From Sphingomonas sp. NFR04 (GTDB taxonomy: Bacteria; Pseudomonadota; Alphaproteobacteria; Sphingomonadales; Sphingomonadaceae): 64,000 nt of DNA. The notes beneath the pieces were generated by a model that was given only the letters and a program-made list of their open reading frames with translations, searched no databases and was not told the origin of the DNA. Below are positions 60,239 to 64,000 of the stretch, one piece after another (positions within the stretch are counted from its first letter, which is position 1; each line of letters opens with the position of its first letter). Where the stretch lies: positions 791,748-855,747 of the forward strand of contig NZ_FORV01000002.1 in assembly GCF_900114095.1 (NCBI RefSeq). The letters are read 5' to 3'. The translations under genes were made by a program, and so were the position numbers.

Positions 60239-63200
60239 CTACAGGCCCAGCCAATTCCGGCTGCTTCCGCGGCCATAGGCGTGCCGCGCGGGAACTTCGA
60301 GGATCAAGCTCGTGCCGATGCCGGTCCCGGCTTTTATCTCCAGGGAGCCGCCCGCATAGGCTGCCCTCTCCTTCATTCCCCTCAGACCGAAATGACCCTG
60401 GCGGCCGCCGTTTGCGAGGACCTGGGCGGGCACGCCTACACCGTCATCCGCGATCCGCACGACAAGTCGATCCACCAGATATTCGACGTCCGCCGTGATG
60501 GTGGACGCCCCCGCGTGGCGGACCGCATTCGCCAGCGCCTCTGCTGCGATCTTTGCCGCCTCTTCGGCGACAATGCGTTCGAGAATACGCTCCTCGCCGC
60601 TCATCTTCACGATGATTTCGCTGGTCGTAGACCGCCGCAGCTTCTCGGCGAACGCCTCGATCGCGCTATGCAACGCCACGATCCGCGCGCTCCGCAACCC
60701 GGCCACCTGCTCGCGACTCTCGGTCAGGTCCGCTTCCGCTTCGTCCAGCGTGTCGCTGATCACTTGTCGGGTACCGTCGTCCAGCCCGGGATGCAGCGAG
60801 AGACCATGAAACCGCATGAGCATGCCCTGGACCGATTGCAGCAGCGTGTCGTGCAGATCGCGGGCGATCCGCTCCCGTTCGGAGGCCTGCACCTGCATTC
60901 GATCCCGTATCCGGTCCGTCAGGTAGCTCAGCCTCCAGCGAAACGCGAGCACCACGAGGATGACGATCGCTAGCGCACATGCCAGATAGAATAAGCGGGA
61001 TTGCAGGAAGGTCGGCGGCACCACGAAGGTCAGTTCCGCGCCTTGCCGGTTCCAGACCCCGTCATTGTTGGCCGCCAGCACACGGAAACGGTATGTGCCA
61101 GGCGCAAGGAACGTATAGGTGGAGCTCCGTGATGCGCCTCCCTCCGCCCAGTCCTTGTCCACCCCGACAAGCCTGTAGCGGAATTTGACCTTGGCCGGAT
61201 CCGCAAAGCTGAGGCCGGCATACTCCACAGTTATCCGCTGCGATCCCGCCGGCAGCTGCAGGCCGTGCATCGCTTCGAACGAATGACCATCGGCAAGGAC
61301 CCGCAGGATCTTCACCGGCGGCGGCACGCGATTGGCCGCCGGCACCCGCGGATCGAACATCGCGACGCCGCCCGACGTCGTCACCCAGATCCGGCCGGCC
61401 GCATCCGCCTCCAGACTGGACCGGTTCCAGTAGACGGGCGCCCCTGGCACACCGTCCGACATCCCATAGGTCTTGATGTCGAGCTCGGCATTGCCGGTGT
61501 CGAACGCACGCTGCAGGGCCGCTGTCGCAACACGGGTGACACCGGCGAGAGAATGAATCCACGTTTCGCCCGATGGGGTCTGTGCAATCCCGGATACGCC
61601 GGAAAGAAAGGGGAACCGCTCGCCGGTTAGCATCTGAAACCGACGACCGTCATACCGAACCAGGCCTTTGTCGCCGCCGATGAAAACATAGTCCTGCGTT
61701 GAATAAATGACTTCGGCGAAGCCGACTGACATTTTCTCCTTCGGCCAGAACCTCTCAAGGTTCTGGCCGTCCGAACGATAGACGCTGCCCCGGTTCACGT
61801 AGAACAAGACGCGACCGCGTGCATCTGCCTGCAGCGTGGCAACGTCGCCCATATATTCGTCCCGTCCACGCGGCACGGGCTGGGCATTGGCGTTGGTCAA
61901 TATCTTGACCATTTCACGGTCGTTCACCCACAGCCTTCCCAAACTGTCCTCGACACAATTCGTCCATACCAATTGCGCGAATGCGTGGGTGCCGGCCAGT
62001 GAGAGCGACCGCTGCGTTTTGCCTCCGTATAGGCGTACGCCTCCCCGCTTCTCCGGCAGCCAGACGCCTCCATCTCGACCTCCACATGGCCCGTAATTAA
62101 GCGGAACACGGATTGGCTGTTTTCGCGGAACGCCGCTCTGATCGACTCTATAGAGATCATGTCTCTGCCGAATCCAAACACTCCCGCGACCATCTCGAAT
62201 AGCTAAATCATCGAACAGAACGGGCTCGTTTCTCTTCAACGCGGCCGGTTGCTCGAAAGCTGTTCGCCTGTACTAATGAAGACCGTCGCTGACTCCAAAC
62301 CACACATTGTTTTCGCGATCGACCAGCGTCGGATTCCCCATATCGCCGGCGAAGCGGCCGATGAATGTTTGCATTCCGAGGTGCCACGCCCATGTCCCTC
62401 GCATCTTGTCCAGACGGCGCTCGAAACGTTTCGAAATGCCGGCGTTATCGACCAGCCATACTCCGTTCTCGCGATCGATGACCAATGCAGCCATGTTCTT
62501 CATCGGCAGGTCTGCCGGGGATTCAAACGTAACGCGACCGCTTTGGCGCACGAAAACCTGCCGAAGCTGGTTCGCTGACCAAAGCCAGATCCGGCGGTCC
62601 GAGCCCTGTACTAATTGGGCATCGACAGATACCGACGCAATTACCTTCGATTTCGCATGGTTCGTCGATTTAATCCGAAACGCACCATTCGCCAAAAAAA
62701 CGAGAGCACCCGAATTGCTAGTGGCGCACCCGCTGTAATCATAAAGCGTGATGGGTTCTGAAGTTTCTCTGCTCCAGACCTGCTTCTCCAGAGTCGTGAA
62801 GCTAAGCCCCTTGATCGAATATTGAACACTCCAGATAATTCCATTGCCGCTTTCTGCGAGGCAGAACGGCCTCCCCTCCATCGCGCGTAGCGGACGCGCC
62901 CGGCCGGCATGAACTATGGAGAGCCCGCCCCAGAGGTGGCCCGCAAGCAAGTCGCCATTCGCCGAAGGAAGCAGCGTCGTTACGGCATCGGACCAAGCCA
63001 GACTTGGCCCCGCAATTTCAAGATGGCTGATCGAAGCGCCGTCATAGCGAAACAAGCCGCCGACAGCCGCTATCCAAATGAAGCCATCGCGTGTTTTGCG
63101 CGAGCGCATCGATCGATTGCGGCGCGGTTTGTGCGGGGGAAACGGTCTGTTCTCGCCATCCGCCAAAACGCTCGTGCGGTTGCTGCGCAGACGCCCCTCT

Positions 63201-63266
63201 GCCCAACGCAAGCAGCAACAGGCACAGAACCGTCAAAGACAGGCGGATCCCCAGGAAGTTTCGCAA
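60239..63266 (-). pseudogene. Broken two-component propeller sensor kinase (Reg_prop/Y_Y_Y/HisKA_3)
   Basis: Three pieces form one gene on the minus strand. A TTG start at 63266 (GGAAGG upstream) gives a signal peptide (FLGIRLSLTVLCLLLLALG). Near 63095 an extra A (CAAAACACG) shifts the frame; the other frame continues TRDGFIWIAAVGGLFRYDG. An in-frame TAG at 62275-62273 interrupts it, and the reading resumes at once to 60239. The last part carries propeller repeats, a Y_Y_Y domain (about 61.05-61.4 kb), a membrane helix, HisKA_3 (RERIARDLHDTLLQSVQGML) and an ATPase domain (ALANAVRHAGAS). It would have been a LytS/NarX-type kinase sensing glycans in the periplasm. One frameshift plus one stop make it inactive as read. 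Confidence 0.78.
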
Positions 63267-63523
63267 CGTTAACCTTCCTTCCGGGATTTCCCTTGCGGCC
63301 GCGCTGCCGCCGGGCTGTCGCAACCCTGGGTCTGCCCGCACAAGCTACTCCAACTTGCCGCTGGAAATCCATGCGTCTAACGGCCTGCGTCGTCGCGATT
63401 CCTGTGGCCGGGTCGGCTAGGGGGTACCCATCGAGGAAGAACCGCGTTCGCGAGCCGAAATGCCAAGGTTGACCGCAAGCTGCTGGCGGCCAAAGCCTGC
63501 GATGCGCGCTTTACCTGCTTACG
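63267..63523. other. Short intergenic stretch
   Basis: About 257 bases between the broken kinase and the M48 peptidase. Nothing was recognised. Confidence 0.5.
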
Positions 63524-64000
63524 TTACTGGCCGCCTTCTCCGGCACCAGCAGGATGGTTCCGTTTCCATTCCATGGCACGGCGGATCCGCCTCGCGATAC
63601 TGGGATGGTCGTAGAAGAGCGTTTCCTCAAGGACGCCCGGCGAACTGGCGCGGAAATCGACCGTTCGGATGAGCGCCTTGGCCATGCCGTCCGGTTCGTT
63701 CGCAAGCTGCAGGCCATAGGCATCCGCATCCACCTCCACCCATCGTTCCGCAGACACGATGATCGGCGTCGTCAGCAGCGTGAAGGTGATGAACACCAGA
63801 TGCGCGAGCGGTATCGCGGCGGGATTCTGGACCAGGGGTGACTGACGATCCCGGCTCCGCGGCACGGCCCCCAGCATGCGGTCGACAAGCCACAATCCGG
63901 CCCCCGCCAACACCGCGACGACCGCGGCCAGGATCAGCAGGTGATTGTGCTTATAGTGCCCGATCTCGTGCGCGACGACGGCGCGGATCTCGCTTTGGTC
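63524..64000 (-). CDS. M48 family zinc metallopeptidase (Ste24/HtpX-like), N-terminus beyond the window
   Basis: The last ~158 residues of a larger protein enter from the right edge. The zinc site is AVVAHEIGHYKHNHLLIL (HEIGH), followed by a membrane helix, then VEVDADAYGLQLA (the third zinc ligand region, ExxxD) and DHPSIARRIRRAMEW at the C-terminus. This is the pattern of Ste24/CAAX-protease-like M48 enzymes that cleave membrane or misfolded proteins. It is a partial gene; the start is off the window. Confidence 0.85.
   Translation of the reverse strand, partial: DQSEIRAVVAHEIGHYKHNHLLILAAVVAVLAGAGLWLVDRMLGAVPRSRDRQSPLVQNPAAIPLAHLVFITFTLLTTPIIVSAERWVEVDADAYGLQLANEPDGMAKALIRTVDFRASSPGVLEETLFYDHPSIARRIRRAMEWKRNHPAGAGEGGQ

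Overview
The window is GC-rich DNA with alphaproteobacterial, most likely Sphingomonas-like, character. It carries two very large TonB-dependent receptors of the sphingomonad/caulobacter type, a SigF/NrsF (DUF1109) pair, bufferin genes, flavin-dependent 'tryptophan' halogenases beside a TonB receptor, and many ATGA-coupled genes. No rRNA, intact tRNA or CRISPR array is visible. Long ORFs antisense to real genes are common at this GC content and were ignored.

Layout. (1) 1-5.5 kb is a metal-stress bufferin locus: an edge-truncated MFS transporter, doxX and bufA1 on the minus strand, diverging from sigF-nrsF-bufA2-bufB-bufC on the plus strand. Three copies of one promoter motif (GTAACC-N16-CGTA) sit before bufA1, sigF and bufA2, so the locus looks like a self-contained sigF regulon. 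(2) 5.8-12.2 kb holds an unrecognised protein with three SH3-ligand-like PLPPLP motifs, a putative secreted HExxH protein, an MFS transporter and a Kef-type antiporter. (3) 12.3-17.8 kb is a divergent glycan-use pair, a TonB receptor and a GH31 glycosidase. (4) 18-23 kb holds a GST, small conserved proteins, an FAD/NAD(P)-binding protein and a soluble chemoreceptor-like protein.

(5) 23.3-59.7 kb is bounded by two copies of the 3' end of an initiator tRNA (tRNA-fMet), with a P4-type integrase just inside the right copy, so it is probably a genomic island. Its left end is degraded: a nuclease-like pseudogene, a lower-GC membrane protein and a frameshifted integrase. Then come a PAS/LuxR regulator, an ADH/SRPBCC cluster, a LysR/AKR/MFS group, a second TonB receptor with three halogenase-family genes, an acyl/acetyltransferase operon under a TetR-type regulator, an RsbQ-like hydrolase next to a receiver and a TPR histidine kinase, a repeat-bearing S8 protease, and a GGDEF/EAL protein.

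(6) Right of 59.7 kb lie a propeller-type sensor kinase broken by a frameshift and a stop, and an M48 peptidase cut by the window edge. The tRNA copy at 59.7 kb is itself truncated, so this part may belong to a second, tandem island whose intact tRNA lies beyond the window. All functions are inferred from reading the translated sequence; no database search was run.
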